From NCBI GenBank assembly GCA_029168955.1, contig JAPDOI010000117.1, forward strand, positions 1-64,000: DNA of 64,000 nt, in the 5' to 3' direction. How positions within the stretch are numbered: position 1 is the stretch's first letter; each line of letters starts with the position of its first letter. The notes under the pieces are model-generated. The model was not told the origin of the DNA, did not search any database, and was given only the letters and a program-made list of their open reading frames with translations. Source of the DNA: Aplectana chamaeleonis. Its lineage: Eukaryota > Nematoda > Chromadorea > Rhabditida > Cosmocercidae. The position numbers and the translations under genes were made by a program. Shown in pieces: positions 44,561 through 57,246 of this stretch.

Positions 44561-46429
44561 GTTACATGTATCTTCTGTCTTCATGGAATAGCCATAGCTT
44601 GGACCGGGATAAGGTTCGGATTGCGAGCCAATGGAAGGAACACCCAGTTCATGTATAACACCAGGAGCGAAGAAACTCAGATTGCTGCTGTCAGCTCACC
44701 GATCACGGAAACCAACAGGTATGGTCTGTGTCATTCAAGTAGGAAGCTGCACTCTTGCTCGGCGGGTTCTGCAGCATAATTCAGGTTCTTTCATCGTTAT
44801 TCACGAATGACGCCCAGGAAACCACTTTAGCTAGAATGTGAATTGAAGGGTGACGAAGCATATTGTCTTTAAGGTCAGGTGACCGATGATAACTGCAGAC
44901 CAAACCGTAGTTAGGTTTAAATCACCTGCGAACGTTGTTTATGTATGGATAACACATAAGTTTGGTTCGTGTAATTCAATTGGGAAGCCACTACGCTGCT
45001 GGGCGGGAAAAGTGCCACGCGAGGAAATGAAAGAGTGAAGGCTATTCATCGATTTTTTGTCCGCCCATTCGCTGGCTGCGGCTTCGTAAGTAAATAATGT
45101 GGACGATAGTTTAATCACTTTAGTAGTAGTTCCGTACATAGTCGAATTTGATTTAATTTATTCAAATTATTAGCTTAGAAGCGATTCGTGAAATGTATTT
45201 ATGTAGTTATGATAAGCTGGTAAGCCTTCTATCTCTTTGGGATAGGTAAATTGCTATCAGACTTGTTTGGAAGTATAAGAACACTGACTTAAACATTAGC
45301 TGACCCCTGCAAGTGATTGTATAGGCTCAATACACAATTTAAAGCCTCTAAGATTCTGAATGGAAGTCGAGTGTGTGGCGCATCCCCAGAGGGATTGATA
45401 TACGCCGTGAACTTTATCCTTCTATCCTTTATGATAAGTTGAATACAAAGTAAACACAGCCAGTCATAACACGGTTATCGCCTGTGATGTTTTGTATTGC
45501 AGTTCATTCTGTAAGTAATACATTATATTGATAGCTAAATCTGCGTCTGTGTGTGTGCTCGTTCCGATGCATAATATGTCAGAGTAATAAATCTGTTGAT
45601 TAATCAGAGTTGACCTTGTCTTGGTTAGAGAATAAGGCGATGGTTGCATAGAAAGGATAGGAACGCTTGATGCTTGCCGGGCATTTTTTGGGCGTTTTCT
45701 TCCAATTCGCCGGGATTTAAAGACAGTGTCCACGACAAAAATCATCTCCTAAACCGTTTTGAAGGAACTTTGTTGGGACAATGAAGTCCTCCGTCCAGCC
45801 ATCTGAAATTCTGTTTTCTGTGCGAACATTCACTCGTTTGGTCATTCAATGGTACTGTCCTGCATGATATATTATTCTAATTTCGATTTAGCCCTTTTAT
45901 TCGCCATTCGCAAGCAACGATAAGTGATGGATACTCACGGAGAACTAGTCCAGGTCAAAAGCTATTTCACTATTATGAGGCATTTTGGGAAACTCACGAT
46001 GATCGTAATCGGTGATTTTCCACAGTAGAATGGTAGGCGAGTCGAGACCTATTATGCTCCCAGAGTCGAAAGAAAGGCAGAAAACGAACCAAGAGTTGCT
46101 GCAAACAAGCGTTCTGAAATATTCAAAACGCCTGGTTTCACCTTTCCGCCCCTTGACGTGAACAAATGAACACTCGAGATTGTGATAACGGCAAATAATC
46201 AAATCAAGGAAGTACTAGTAGTGAGCCATAAGGCTGGATTCTTTATAGCGGTCAATGGTACCACTCTCACAAGGGAACAGGGAACTACTATTAGTCAGCC
46301 TGGCCATTCCTGATGAAATGTTCTTCTTAAGAACCGTTTTTGACGCAGATTCCGATTATGGTCTTCGCAGCTGCCTAAACTCACTCTGAAAAAAAGTCAT
46401 AGGAGTTTTTCGCCAGATTTTCGTACCTA
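44561..46429. other. Intergenic, no gene seen
   Basis: No exon-like frames with splice sites, no recognised repeat family apart from a loose repetition of a 200-bp segment (ATTCAAGTAGGAAGCTGCAC at 44734 against AATTGGGAAGCCACTACG at 44978). Confidence 0.4.
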
Positions 46430-48080
46430 TAGTACCTTCCAAAACGCGCATTAGTTTTTGGAAAAACCAGAAACGGACCTCGTAATTGTGATCAGCGCCC
46501 AAATCCACCCTCGTGAGCAAAGTTGATGAGAGGGCCCATTTCGCAAAGTTTGCCCAGACTGATAGTTTTTTGGACTTCCCGCATGACGTTTATTTTTGCC
46601 AATTACAAGGCTCTGAAAGCGTTTAAAAGGTGTTCCAAATTTGACTTAAAATCCCCCCAGGTAGGTTATTTTGGGCGCTGGTCACTAATCCGGGGTTTAT
46701 TTGTCGATTTTCCTGAGTTTTCGACTTTTTATGGCAAATCGCATGTTTTGACGATTTTCGGAGTGCTACGAAAGATATTGCTCAAACTGTTACTCAGGGA
46801 GTTATTTGGAGTGCTGAACATGACTCTGAGGTCCGTTTATCGATTTCTGACAGATTACGGTGGGTATACGGTCGTTCAGTCGAAATCTCAGATTTGATTC
46901 GAAACTTCTATGCGGGTTATTCGGGGTGGTGAATACGAATTTAAAGTCCATTTGTTATTTTTTGAAATACTAAGGTAGGTTTTGCTCCCTAAATAGCATG
47001 TTACCTGCCGTAACGTACAGTAAACTTCAAAATTTCGACAAACGGACTCCATATTGGTGATCAGCACTCTAGACTACCCCTCATACTTGTTATCCGAAGA
47101 TAATTTTTCGGATAATGGATCGATTCAGATAATGCCATTTTTCCAATGATCCCGATACGGATGTCCGGTCGGATAATTTCGGATAACTTCCAATATTTTC
47201 GAAACAAAGTTGAGGAAAAAAGGTGAAAAATAAACCAGGTACTCAAGGCAAGTCTTTGAAAACACTCATAATTGAGCAAACAGTAGTGCTTCATTGCATT
47301 TGCAGCATGTTCACATACAAACTTCAATCCTCATATATGCATTTTGATAAAAATATAAAAACAAATCTTGAATTATTCTATCGTCGTTGGCAGATACAGT
47401 ATTACCCATACACAGGTTTGATTCAGGAAAACTAGCAAGCAAAAAGAATGCAAAGCAACGATAGAAAAAACTTCTACACTGAAAAACTATCCACTTGGTC
47501 TTCTCACTTGATCACGCCCATTTTTCCCCGCCGCAACGACTCTTCCGATTTCGGAAAGAGGAGGAGGATCCTGGGTTGATGCACAAATTAGAAGGCGGTA
47601 CGGAAAATGGACGTGGCGTAGCGCAATTTTATCCGACTTTATCCAAAAATTATCCGATTATATGCGGAATTTTAGCCGATTTTTATCTGATTTTAACCGA
47701 TACTTATGCGAATTTTATCCGAATTTTCGACCTTTCGGCGGATAATGGTTCGATTCAGATAATGCCGATTTTTCGAAGTTTCGGATATCGGATTATCCGA
47801 ATGTCGGATATCCGAAAAGGAGTGATTCGGATACTAAGTATCCTACCCCTACAAGTTTTGAGCCGTATCCGAATTTTTTTCCAAAACGTCCTAAAACTTC
47901 CATCGGGGTACCTCTTGCCTTGCCGCCAGGCCTTGAAAAACGCGTATAACTTTTTTCAGAGTGGTTTTAGGGAGCTGCGAAGATCACAATAGGATTCTTC
48001 GCTAAAAACGGTTCTGGAGAAGTACATTTCATCCGGAGTGGCCACGGTGACTAAAAGTAGTCTCCTTGTCAGAAGTCAAT
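46430..48080. repeat. Dispersed repeat, family ACGGTAGATTACGGT, copy 2 with an insertion
   Basis: 46800-47080 matches 36640-36930, and 47860-48060 matches 36945-37165. The two halves are separated by about 770 bp of unrelated sequence. Confidence 0.6.
47090..47850. repeat. Insertion with TTATCCGA repeats and direct edge repeats
   Basis: CGGATAATGGATCGATTCAG near 47115 recurs as CGGATAATGGTTCGATTCAG near 47740, each followed by ATAATGCC. Between them is unique sequence, and 47625-47735 has a 10-15-bp ATTTTATCCGA periodicity. Confidence 0.5.
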
Positions 48081-48428
48081 GCAAGAAGGGGTAGTCTTTT
48101 TTTAGCATAAAAATACGACTTTCGCATTCTTTTTGAGCGTTCGTGCTATATAGGACACCAGAACTTCGGTATCCTGTAGGAAACTCGAAAGGGAAATCCA
48201 TTGTGAACAATGCCTTTGAACCTTCAAAGCGTAATTCTGCCACCATCCCTTGTGAAAAACCTGTATATTACCTTAGTTTTCTTATTCAATGTATCAAGAG
48301 TTTGTGACATTTCCTCGACCATATGAGTGAGTGGAATCAGGAGTTGGAGAGTATACAAAACAATGCGTCTCCTTGCCCTTTCGTCTCTCGATATAAAGGA
48401 TACTGGAGGCAAAACTGGCTGCCCTTGA

Positions 48429-48500
48429 TTTCATAGCGCAGTGGTAGTGCAATGGAACATTGAGCGAGGCCTTGCAGGTTGGGTTCTTCCGGGAGTCCTC
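48429..48500 (+). pseudogene. Weak tRNA-like promoter boxes
   Basis: TAGCGCAGTGGTAGTGC is a near-perfect tRNA A box with a paired D stem, and GGTTGGGTTC sits at B-box distance. Anticodon and acceptor stems do not form. Possibly a SINE head. Confidence 0.3.
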
Positions 48501-48716
48501 TCATTGAAAAATGGTATGCAATTGGCTTGTTTCATGTCGCTGCATATTGGACGCAACGGAAAGACTGATTCACGCTGGAATATCTTCAGAATTCTGTAGC
48601 TCTGGAGACCTGAAGTGTGTGAAACATATAATTTTTACATGCAATCACTCGTTTCCTACTCGGCTGGAGTAAAGACGTCGCGTGAGGAGAGAGGTGGACA
48701 TTGACTAGCATACAGT

Positions 48717-48830
48717 TGGCATGGATCCTAGTGATACTTTGTACCCTATTCAAGGTTGGTGGAAACTCGGTGCCAGAGGGTATGACAACATTCAATGGGG
48801 ACACAAAGTCTCATTAGGATCCATGCCGAT
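48717..48830. mobile_element. MITE family TCGGCATG, copy 4
   Basis: GGCATGGATCCTAGTGATAC on the left and CTCATTAGGATCCATGCCG on the right. The interior is shortened to about 114 bp total. Confidence 0.8.
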
Positions 48831-49530
48831 TTCATGTGCGGAGGCACGTTTATTTCAGACAATTCTGATGCCTTGCAGGATTAGGAAGGATAATTCCTAG
48901 AGTAAAGAGCTGCAGTTGATTATTTAAGTTTTACTTTAAAAGTACTTTTCAACTGTTGGTCAATCAATTTTCCCGTTGATGAAAGCTACTTGCGAGAGAC
49001 ATCTCTCCTCACCCCTTCCTCCTCCCGCAAAAGTTTCGGCAACTCCGTTCCTGCCATGATGGAGAATTAGCGTGTCGTCTTCTAGCATCCGTACGCATCT
49101 CTAGTAGATACGATCGCTTCCGTCACTGATACCGTAATCCGTACCGATACGATCTCACTAATCGGCGTCCCTTATGAACACCACCTTCGCCCCGTTGACA
49201 ACCTGCAATCTGCTGTCACCCTGTACTTTACAACATCCGACTTTATCTTACTGTATCGGGAGAGTGTTCAAATGGTCTGAAAACATTGTCTGAAACATCT
49301 TATGATGCAGTAGTGTTTGGAAGGATTAACACCGATGTTTGTGGCGGTATTATTGGAGGACAACAGCTAGGGCAAAACATGGACTACATTCAGCAGTTGG
49401 GAGTATGATGGAGCTGTTCACCACAAGAAACCTGAGGTTAAACGGAGTTGCGTACATAATTGATCTGCCTACCCGCGAGTCCTTTTTTCCCGACGCACTT
49501 CATCTCGAACTAGCCCTAGAAGGAGAATCC

Positions 49531-49754
49531 GTCCGAATGAGACCATCAGCTCACGCTGTCGGCGTGCGTGTTGAGCGGCCGTCACGAAGGCATTTTTCGG
49601 ACGAGCCTTTCCACGGTTGCAGAAAAGCTGGCTGTAGTATCTTTCACTATTCTTATATTATTCCTGGTAATCGATTGACAAGTCCAATTCAATGCCTTTG
49701 CAACGGCTCTTCGACACGCTCGCCGACCGTGTGGGTGGACAGTCTCATTCGAAC
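49531..49754. mobile_element. Palindromic MITE (GTCCGAATGAGAC ends)
   Basis: GTCCGAATGAGACCATC ... GTCACGAAGGC is mirrored by GCCTTTGCAACGGCTC ... GTCTCATTCGAAC; 62-bp arms, 224 bp total. The open frames across it are part of the palindrome. Confidence 0.65.
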
Positions 49755-50157
49755 AGACTTTATATAATCCTCCCATAAATAAGCAAAGTTCTGCGTTCCG
49801 AAGCCCACAGCTTTACGAGTTTCCACTCTGCCGCATTTTGCATCGCCTGATAACCACGAGATCTGCTGCAAAATGTGGAAATATATGTTTTACTGAGACT
49901 GAGAAAGCCTATCAATAAATCAAGAATTTTTCTCACCGTCCGAAAACCGAATTCCCACGTAATATTGAGCATTTTGCACCCGAATTCCGTTAACCCAGAA
50001 AGACATTCCCGTGCCGAAACCAGATTTCCAAAGTGTCATATTTTTGTTCCTACTATCGTGGATACTCCCACTGGAACCATCTGCCAGCTTTACTCCATAT
50101 TACGGTCACTGTCGTGTGCCGAGGACCAGCTTATCCGAATGCTGAGCAACTGTACAG

Positions 50158-50272
50158 TCGGCACGGATCGCACCAATTCTTCTAGTTCCCTGTTACCGGT
50201 TGTTTCAAATTCCGTGCACATATGTTATAGAGAACTTTCACCGAGTTTGCGTCAACCTTGAATAGGGAATTG
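50158..50272. mobile_element. Divergent MITE related to family TCGGCATG
   Basis: GTCGGCACGGATCGCACC, the same variant left end as at 41638, with the CACCGAGTTTGCGTCAACCT block on the right. Confidence 0.5.
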
Positions 50273-50484
50273 ACCTCTTTTCATACTTTTTTCCGCTGCG
50301 GCAAATGCCGCGCTTTGGGCTATGGTGAAATCAGCGCAATGGGGTAGCACGAATCCGAATGAAAGTGGACAGATGACTCGGTCGCGCGCGAAAAGGCTAG
50401 TTTGGCAATAGAAAGCTATTTGATACTGACTGGAACATGGTATATGCCGCGATGTTCTCGACCATTATTGCCGCTTCTCTGCCA

Positions 50485-51177
50485 ACGCGTAGCTAGATGC
50501 CTCCGAGGGCGCGGCCTGAAACGCCGCCCCAACCCATGTAGCGAGAATTTACAGGTTTTAGCTACGATAGCCAAGACCCGCATATTCTTGTGTCAAGGCT
50601 ACAAGTGTGCAATTTCTGCGCGTACTCTACGTAAAAACGAAGGCTAAATTCGAAACATTGACCTCTCTGATGCTAAACCCGTATATTCTTGCTATAATTT
50701 TGTAGCGAGAATCTACGGATTTAGCGACTGCCTGTGTTGAAATGCAATCTCAAACCCGCTCTGGCTACGCGGAACGCAGGGATGCCGTTCGAGCAGTGTA
50801 GGTCCAGTCAATCCACGGACAACTTGACACTCGGTAGGTGGTCGTGGAGGGTGACCGTGTTGCTCTCTCTGAAAGACCTTGCTAAGGATAATTTTGGCCA
50901 CTGGGAAGGTGCATGCCGTGGGGAAGAAACGGCGTTGCGGTCGATCGCAGAGAGTATCGCCTTTCTAGTATGGATCGGGACTTATTGGGTCGATCGATCG
51001 AGTGTTGCAACGAGAATAAGCGTAGAATATGCGGGTGCTGTAGCGAGAATTTCCCCAACTGAGGCTAAACTTTCCGTAATTTAGGCAAATTCTCGTGACA
51101 AAATTAGACTAGATGCCTCCGAAACCCTGGGCATCTCTGGTTTCCGTGTGAGGCATCTAGCTACGCGCTAGCGGAGT
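50485..51177. mobile_element. TIR element (ACGCGTAGCTAGATGCCTC ends)
   Basis: ACGCGTAGCTAGATGCCTC at 50485 is mirrored by GAGGCATCTAGCTACGCG at 51160-51177. The interior repeats TAGCGAGAATCTACGG-type motifs three times. Confidence 0.6.
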
Positions 51178-51401
51178 TCCTACTACTGTAGAAATATCAC
51201 TGCATCGTGAGCAGGTACCTGAGATCGAGTTGTGCGATACGAAAAACGGTCAAGAATAGGATGACAACATTCATAGATGATAGCACAAGAACAAAGAAGC
51301 AGTTTTCCGATTACAGTGAAAGGAGCGTGCATTTCGCGTGGACTGGGACGCTGAGGAAAAAGTACTAAGCTGGTTTATTTGGGCTCACGTGGCGCTCGCT
51401 C

Positions 51402-51880
51402 AAAGACACAGTCCAACCTCGGAATCGATTTTCCGTTTTTCTGCCTATCTTGGAGAAAATTTCACCCTGATCACAATAATGTCTCTAGAATCGCTCAGAA
51501 CTCACTACGAACGGAGTTACGGCTCCTCAAAAATCTCAATTTTTGAACGGCTAGAAGTTCACGGACGAGTTGTCTCAAGCCTGTATTTTCTCGTTATTCT
51601 CAGCCAGCGTTCTGATGCAGGCCACAATATAAAGCCAGACCAAAAACAAATCGAAGAACATAGGTTTTGAATAGAATCATTCCCGCGTCTCTTCCCTATT
51701 GAGGTCGGAAACTTTGCAGTGGGCGTCACCCATTTTTTCTTTCAAGGGGGCGTGGCCGACTTTTTCCTGGCTTTTTCTCGCTTATTTGAGCGAATCGAGA
51801 TTTCGCGCATGACATGGTTGCTATAGGCGGCGACCGGACCATAATATCAAAAATTACCTCTGAGGTTGGACTGTGCCTTT
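51402..51880. mobile_element. Family AAAGNCACAG, copy 4
   Basis: Left end AAAGACACAGTCCAACCTC and right end GAGGTTGGACTGTGCCTTT form terminal inverted repeats of about 19 bp. The interior is the closest match to copy 1. Confidence 0.75.
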
Positions 51881-52053
51881 AACCGAAATAGAGTAAACGT
51901 GACTGATTCTGAGGAGTGGGTAGAAAGGTACAAAAAAGGCGATTATATGGATTCTGAGACTATCAGGAACAAACGATAGGAAAACCCTCACTAACAAGAG
52001 AATTGTTTTTCGTGATAAACGTTTCTGCGGAAACGAATTACTTTGTTGGTATA

Positions 52054-52194
52054 GTCGGCATGAATCCTAATGATACTTTGCATTCCCTGTTGAAGGGTGG
52101 TGCAAACTCGGTGCCATATGCTATAACACAGGTGCACCCAGTTGGCGCCAACCTTCAATGGGGAACGCAAAGTATCGCTAGGGTCCATGCCGAC
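52054..52194. mobile_element. MITE family TCGGCATG, copy 5
   Basis: GTCGGCATGAATCCTAATGA is mirrored by TATCGCTAGGGTCCATGCCG. Total length is 141 bp, the same as copy 2. Confidence 0.85.
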
Positions 52195-52299
52195 ATTATC
52201 TCTTGGGCCTCAATAGTAAAATTGAGCAGTATTCTGCCCCGAGCTGCAGGTTCGAAGAAGTTATGAGCATTCTCAAGCTTCACGAAAAGGCAAGGGTAT

Positions 52300-52930
52300 C
52301 ACCCATCAGGCGTTTTTTTGGGTGTTTCGAGGAATGTTCTCGGCTTTTGCTCAAAACTTGTATATAGGGTTCAGTTAGGGTGCTGAAAACGAATTCGGGG
52401 TCCAGTTTCCAAAATTCTTAGGATTACTGTAGGTTACTGTAGATACAATGTCATTTAGAGAACAAAACCTACCTCAGCATCTCGAAAATTCTCAAATGGA
52501 CATTAAATTCTTGTTCAGCACCCCGACTAAACACTGCGCAGAAATTTCAACTCAATTCTGGGACTTTGACTGAAGTACCGTATGTCCACCATAATCTACC
52601 GTAATCTGTGAACAATCGATAAACGGACTTCAGGTTCGTGTTTAGCACTTCAAATAACACCTAGAAGAACATTTTAAGTCATTTTTATCATAGTGTTCCG
52701 GAAATAGTGAAAAGTTGTCGTTCTGCCCCCAAATTTTACCCCGATTGGAGGCTTTGAACTAATTTAATCTAAAACTTTGAAAAATACTGACAAGCCTCAA
52801 ATCCGTGTTAAGCACACCTAATAACCCCCCATGAGCAAGTTTTAGGTCAAAATCTGGAAAAAAGTCAAACGCTTTTAGAACCCCGAATTGCTAGAAGAAA
52901 TGAAAAGCGCCTTCACTCAGTAAAAAGTCC
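52300..52930. repeat. Dispersed repeat, family ACGGTAGATTACGGT, copy 3
   Basis: TTACTGTAGGTTACTGTAGA, CACCCCGACTAAACACTG and TCTACCGTAATCTGTGAAC follow the order of copy 1 in inverted form. Confidence 0.5.
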
Positions 52931-54950
52931 GAAAAATGTGCTTTCAGCCGAACCTTGTTCAGGCGATCTTATTAATTTGGGCGCTTAACACGATTATGGA
53001 GTCTGTTTCCAGATTTTCGAAGGATTACTGTTCGTTTTGGAAGATACAAATGTACAAAAACGACGGTTTTAAACTTGCAACCACTTGGAACCTGCAGCTC
53101 CGGGCGGGATACTGCGCAATTTTACTACGCAGGCCCAAGAGATCCTAACAATACAAATCGCTTTTGCAGATGCGCTTACCGCCATAAACACTTCCCATAT
53201 AAGTAGTACCCTGAACAACAAGGAAAAAAGGAAACGTGAGAAACCAGATATTCAAGGCCCCCAAAGTCTTCACTCCTACATAGCTGTCGCTATTGCCCTC
53301 TGTCGGCCTAAAGCGGTTGACGCAGTCTGTCATCTTACATCGGCCAGATTTCTTTGACCGGTCTAGAGCACCGCTGCGCGACCACTGAGAGGTTACCGAC
53401 ACCGTACGCCTGTTGCGCAAGAACACAGCCTCAACCCGACTAATGCATCCCCTCAACTCCTCTAATTACCAACATATGTCTAATTATAGGCCATTAGTAG
53501 CTGTTATTACAGAGTACATATGTTGTGACAAAACCGACGCGTTCTGGGTTTTTTTTTTGCCTTTTAGCCTAATAGAGATGTGAGGTTTTCACTGAGTTGC
53601 TTGGTTGGAGTCGTATGGCTAGCAAATAAATTAGGGCCGCATTGCTGAATAAGTCGTTATTACTGGTTTTGGCTGTTCTCTAAGGTCTATCTCTCTTCTC
53701 TGACAAATACTATTCAACCCTTATTATTCATTGAAATTATCGGTTTTGTCGAATAATCACTTCGATTCCATAATTCGTCATGGATTTGACGAGTTTTTCT
53801 TACTCCCTAACTCTTACTCCCCTCTTGCAGATTTTTTTCTGCAGAAGTTTTTTTTTGCTCCAACAACTGCCCTATACTGCCGTTAAGTGCACTGTGCAGA
53901 ATCCTCTAATCTCGCAAACTTCGCACCCTCCCTAAAGAACGCTGACAGACAGCCATCAGATGCGTTAGAGGCGGATTACGCTATCTTTATGGCTGCATTT
54001 TACGAGCTATTGCTGTGATATATGACCATCGATACATTATTATCACCTCCTTGTCAATTCATTTTAGGCTGTTTTATTGTCAGTTAGAGCAGATCCCAGA
54101 AATGATTTTTTTAAACGGGTTTGATCTTCAGCTTTTGTTTGTTTCGGACCTCGGCAGTTAATTGCAGTACAGGGAAATAGCTGAGAATTCTGTCCAGGTC
54201 ACCTCAAATCATGTTTTGAGCTCAAGCTGGAGCACATTTTGTGAAATCGATATGCTTGACATCCTGAATTGCGAACAGTAGAATCCCTGAATCAGTATCC
54301 ATCAACAGCAATTTGAACGGAGCCAAAAAAATTCCGTTACTTTTCATTCTTCAATCAAACTATCAACTTAGTTGCTCACACTAAACCAGGGATCACTCTT
54401 CTTTCTGCCTTCGACTGCAATTGAATTTACGAACTAGGGTAAGGTATGGCACCGAAGACCTGCTTCCCCATGACTTCGACGTCGCTATGTGTACGATCGC
54501 CACAGTTCTTTCTCAGAGTATAACAATGTTGCTTTCATGGGACAGATGTACGGAAACCGGCTAACCTCTCCGCCCCTCAACTCTTTTTGGCCAACTGGCT
54601 GTGGTCCTTACTCCTCCAAGGCATTTGGGGGTGGGCGGGCCTAACTCCGCCTCGTATTCCTGCCTGCAATGGTGCCAGAATTGGCCTCAATGCTCCTCGT
54701 CGTGCCCACGCCTCTTGGAACCTAAAAAAATCGGTGGACAAGAAACCCTGATTGAAAGTTGTCCTGCGTTCCTGGCAGAGAGTGTACAGCAGAGTCGAAA
54801 ATTATAGTCCAGTACGGTGTGACTGAGGGGAGGCGCCTGGGCTGGTTGACCAGCCTCGGACGAGCATTGCGGATGCGGCAAGGCTGTAAGCTGGTCTGAG
54901 CTGAACTAAAATTTTAGCTGCGAATGTATGGTTCGTGTACAGTGCTTCAT
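52931..54950. other. Intergenic, no gene seen
   Basis: AT-rich sequence without recognised protein, repeat family or RNA. Short frames at 53085-53456 and 54601-54881 have no support. Confidence 0.4.
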
Positions 54951-55084
54951 TTAGGCATTTTGCCTGAAATCAGTCACCATCAATGCCCGCTTTGCGTGAA
55001 CTCCGAGAAATCGGTCAATCGTCACATTACCTGCGGGGTATGCGAGAAGCAATCTGGCTGCGGGGTGGTCCGCAATATACTTTG

Positions 55085-55425
55085 ACCGAATCGAATGATT
55101 CGAAGAATCATTCGATTGAAAAAGTCGACTTCGAGTTATTCGAAATGTCGAATATTCGAAAAAGGCAAATTCCCGAATTATTCGGAATGTCGAATATTCG
55201 AAAAGTTCAAAATCCCGATTTATTCGAAAAGTCGAATATTCAAAAACGTCAAAATTCCGAATTATTCGAGAAGTCGGATATTCGAAAAGTTCAAAATCCC
55301 GAATCATTCGAAAAGTCGAATATTCGAAAAGTTTAAAATTCTGAATTATTCGAAAAAGTCGAATATTCGAAAATTTACGGAAACATTCGAATGAATTCGA
55401 TAGTCGACTTTTTCGAATAAATTGT
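55085..55425. repeat. TTCGAA-rich tandem satellite, array 3
   Basis: About five to six 42-bp units (GAATATTCGAAAAGTTCAA ... ATTCGAAAAGTC) flanked by inverted GTCGACTTTTTCGA-type ends. Open frames on both strands follow from the period. Confidence 0.85.
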
Positions 55426-55794
55426 TTTTCCAAAACATTCCACTGACCCACGAGCAGGTTGCGCGCCAAGAATTCACACCGACGCAAATCGTAGTTGTGT
55501 TTTACCGGGATCATGCTTCTCGCGACTGGCGAAGCGACGCCACGCAGTGTTTATTTCCCTTATCGACCCAGAATCGCTATGGCTGATGTGCACTGTCGCG
55601 TTCGCGCGTCGCGGTGAGTATAATTCCGGCCTTTCGAAATCAAGGTGGAGCGAAACTATCAATGATTTTGAGATTAGCGCTCGCTTGTGGAAATCAGTAG
55701 GGCCAATAATTCTCGTACACGCCCTGAACGTTGGAAACCGTTATTTTAGCTCATTCTGAACGTTTTCCTGGGCTGTTTCTTCACTGTTAGTTAC

Positions 55795-55865
55795 CTAACG
55801 ACCAAAGAAGCCCATTTTTCGGGTCGAACTCGAGTGCGATATTCATCGTGAACACTGCCTTCAAT
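55795..55865. repeat. End fragment of the AAGGCAGTGTTCACGAT family
   Basis: AACTCGAGTGCGATATTCAT followed by CGTGAACACTGCCTTCAA. Confidence 0.45.
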
Positions 55866-56339
55866 GTTGAAGTGCACCTAAACTGAGAAGGAAGTAATGA
55901 TTTAAATGACGAAACCGTTATGGCTGCTAGGGCGGTGCCGCTATGGCGGCGCTGGATGGGCGGCACGCGCGTCCCGCGCGGTAAGAACTTTCATAGTCCA
56001 CCGCGCTTGCGTGCCAGGGCTATAAAAAATGCCTCAGACAGCGGTGGCGGGTGGTTTCAATAGTCTATTTGTAAAACAGGTGCCCGAGTTATTGTTTCGT
56101 ACTTACTTCTTATCGGAATTGAATAATGAGAAGCAGTTGCTTGCATTATTTGCCGCATATACTTAATAATTCGTATATTTTTCCGATATAGCCAACCGTC
56201 TCGTAAATATATAGTTTGTTTGGTTCCCTAATCGACAGTTCAGTTCAGTCTCAAAAGAAAGATAGAATATGCTAGCTGAAGTAATTTAGCTTTTTTTCTG
56301 GAAAGTACATAGTAGGAGTGACAAAATATATTTGACTTA

Positions 56340-56655
56340 CTTGAGAAGTCGAATGGAAAAAATTCGAAAAATCATTCGATAGTCGATTGAAAAAGTCGAC
56401 TTTTTATTCGAAAAGTCGAATATTCGAAAAGTTCAAAATCCCGAATCATTCGAAAAGTCGAATATTCGAAAAGCTCAAAATTCCGAATCATTCGAAAAGT
56501 CGAACGTTCGAAAAGCTCAAAATCCCGAATTATTCGAAAAGTCGAATATTCGAAAAGTTCAAAATCCCGAATCATTCGAAGAGTCGGATATTCGAAAACT
56601 TCAAAATTCCGAATTATTCAAAAAGTCGAATATTCGAAAAAAATCTGGAAATGTA
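56340..56655. repeat. TTCGAA-rich tandem satellite, array 4
   Basis: About six 42-bp units nearly identical to array 3, with a similar left edge (ATAGTCGATTGAAAAAGTCG). About 0.9 kb separates the two arrays. Confidence 0.85.
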
Positions 56656-57246
56656 AAAGTATAGTCCGCAGTGAGATCAGGAGAGGTGAGAAGCACGGTA
56701 CATACTTCAAATAGTACCCCGCCACTGAGCTTCGCGCTATGCGGACGTCTTTGCGTCCTTGTACCTGAGAAAATGATCAGGGAAATCTAACCGAGCGAGC
56801 GCGGCTAGAGAAATAGCACTGTTCCTGGAGAAATTCAATTTTAAAAAACTGCTTTTCGTTTCAGAACAGGGCTCTGTTTGAATCTTTACCGATTCCCCTG
56901 CGTCAACTCGGAAACCTTCAGCGAGCTCTGATACTTACCTGTGGTTAAACTGCAGTCGTAGTTTGGCGCGTTTTTTTTAATTTGAATTTTTATGGTAGTT
57001 ACCCCACCGTTCCCTTGACCGAAAGACTAGAGTGATGATCGAGAATAGTGCTTTCGACAGCTCTAGACTGCAATGAATGCGGGCTTTGAAAGAAGTTCTG
57101 ATTCGATGTTACGATTTTTTCAAGCACGAAACAAGAATCTGGGCACCTAACAATACGATCACTAATTATGAGCCGCGGGAAAGCATCAGGAAACCGTTTT
57201 CTGGTAGAGCTCAGTTATATAGCTCTTTGAAAAACCAAGTAAAAGG

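Noticed and set aside
49339..49767. 142-codon + frame
   Set aside because: Half of it lies in the 224-bp palindromic element at 49531-49754; no recognisable domain.
54951..55514. 187-codon minus frame and matching + frames of 14-residue repeats
   Set aside because: Translation of the 42-bp satellite; the period is divisible by three, so frames stay open on both strands.
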